Shown: positions 5,325 through 5,498 of the stretch, piece after piece
Position numbering within the stretch: the first letter of the stretch is position 1
How the letters are laid out: every line of letters starts with the position of its first letter
Assembly (NCBI GenBank): GCA_038251325.1
Contig: JBBSBL010000106.1
Span: 1-5,498 of the forward strand
Reading direction: 5' to 3'
DNA from: JBBSBL01 sp038251325
GTDB lineage: Bacteria; Actinomycetota; Thermoleophilia; Solirubrobacterales; Solirubrobacteraceae
DNA: 5,498 nucleotides
The notes under the pieces: model-generated
The model's input: only the letters and a program-made list of their open reading frames with translations
Databases searched by the model: none
What the model was told of the DNA's origin: nothing
Made by a program: the position numbers and the translations under genes

Positions 5325-5498
5325 CTAGCCGAGCGCCTTCAGCGCCTTCGCGCTGTCGGCGTGGAACTCGCCGCGCACGAGCTTGCCGTCGCGGTACTCC
5401 AGCAGTTGCATGAAGGGCGCCTCGAAGCTGCCGCCCTTGCCGGTGGCGCGCTGGGTCCCGCGGACGATCACCTTGTCGCCGGCGTCGATGAACTCCGA
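5325..5498 (-). CDS. NTF2/SnoaL-like domain protein, C-terminal part (5' partial)
   Basis: On the minus strand the frame is open from the window edge to a TAG at 5327-5325, giving 57 residues. The start lies beyond the window. The sequence EFIDAGDKVIVRGTQRATGK, then FEAPFMQLLEYRDGKLVRGE and FHADSAKALKALG, shows the paired strands of the NTF2-like cone fold. The pattern of D-x-V-x-V-R-G, then a strand with F-x-Q-L-x-x-Y-R-D-G-K-L, then a final strand and helix is typical of the SnoaL/polyketide-cyclase-like group. These are small cytoplasmic proteins, enzymes or ligand binders. It converges with the HTH-like gene, with 40 bases between the stops. No substrate can be named from this fragment. 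Confidence 0.75.
   Translation of the reverse strand, partial: SEFIDAGDKVIVRGTQRATGKGGSFEAPFMQLLEYRDGKLVRGEFHADSAKALKALG

Noticed and set aside
1..5498. CRISPR array, tRNA, rRNA, insertion sequence or attachment site
   Set aside because: No regularly spaced repeats, no transposase or integrase motifs, and no tRNA-like or rRNA-like stretches were seen on either strand by reading.

Overview
The window is a very GC-rich bacterial segment whose genes strongly prefer G or C at the third codon position. It has short intergenic gaps, overlapping starts and stops, and starts that look leaderless. This fits a high-GC actinobacterium, perhaps of the Solirubrobacterales/Thermoleophilia type. That placement is inference from composition and gene style; no marker gene is present.

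Layout. (1) Positions 2-169 hold the 3' end of an unidentified + strand gene. (2) Positions 188-813, minus strand, hold a complete type II toxin-antitoxin operon: a Phd/YefM-like antitoxin followed, with a 4-base GTGA overlap, by a PIN-domain (VapC-like) toxin. A perfect inverted repeat overlaps its promoter. (3) Positions about 917-2610, plus strand and divergent from the TA operon, hold a xylose-isomerase-like TIM-barrel protein and, overlapping it by 31 bases, a protein with a GS-x10-DxD nucleotidyltransferase domain. (4) Positions 2688-5284, plus strand, hold a three-gene block: a cytoplasmic VWA protein with a complete MIDAS motif and a textbook Shine-Dalgarno site, an atypical sigma-70-family factor, and a cysteine-free helix-turn-helix-like protein joined to the sigma gene by an ATGA overlap. 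(5) Positions 5325-5498, minus strand, hold the C-terminal end of an NTF2/SnoaL-like protein. No stretch longer than about 100 bases lacks a gene.

How the genes may work together. The toxin-antitoxin pair is a self-contained, probably autoregulated module. The TIM-barrel/nucleotidyltransferase pair appears translationally coupled and probably acts in one pathway, whose substrate cannot be read from sequence. The sigma and HTH genes look like a dedicated transcription regulator and partner, with the VWA protein as a possible operon-mate or output. Hand counts of opening codons show more A/T-ending codons in the toxin, TIM-barrel and nucleotidyltransferase genes than in the VWA gene. The 188-2610 part may therefore be an accessory insertion beside a more native block.
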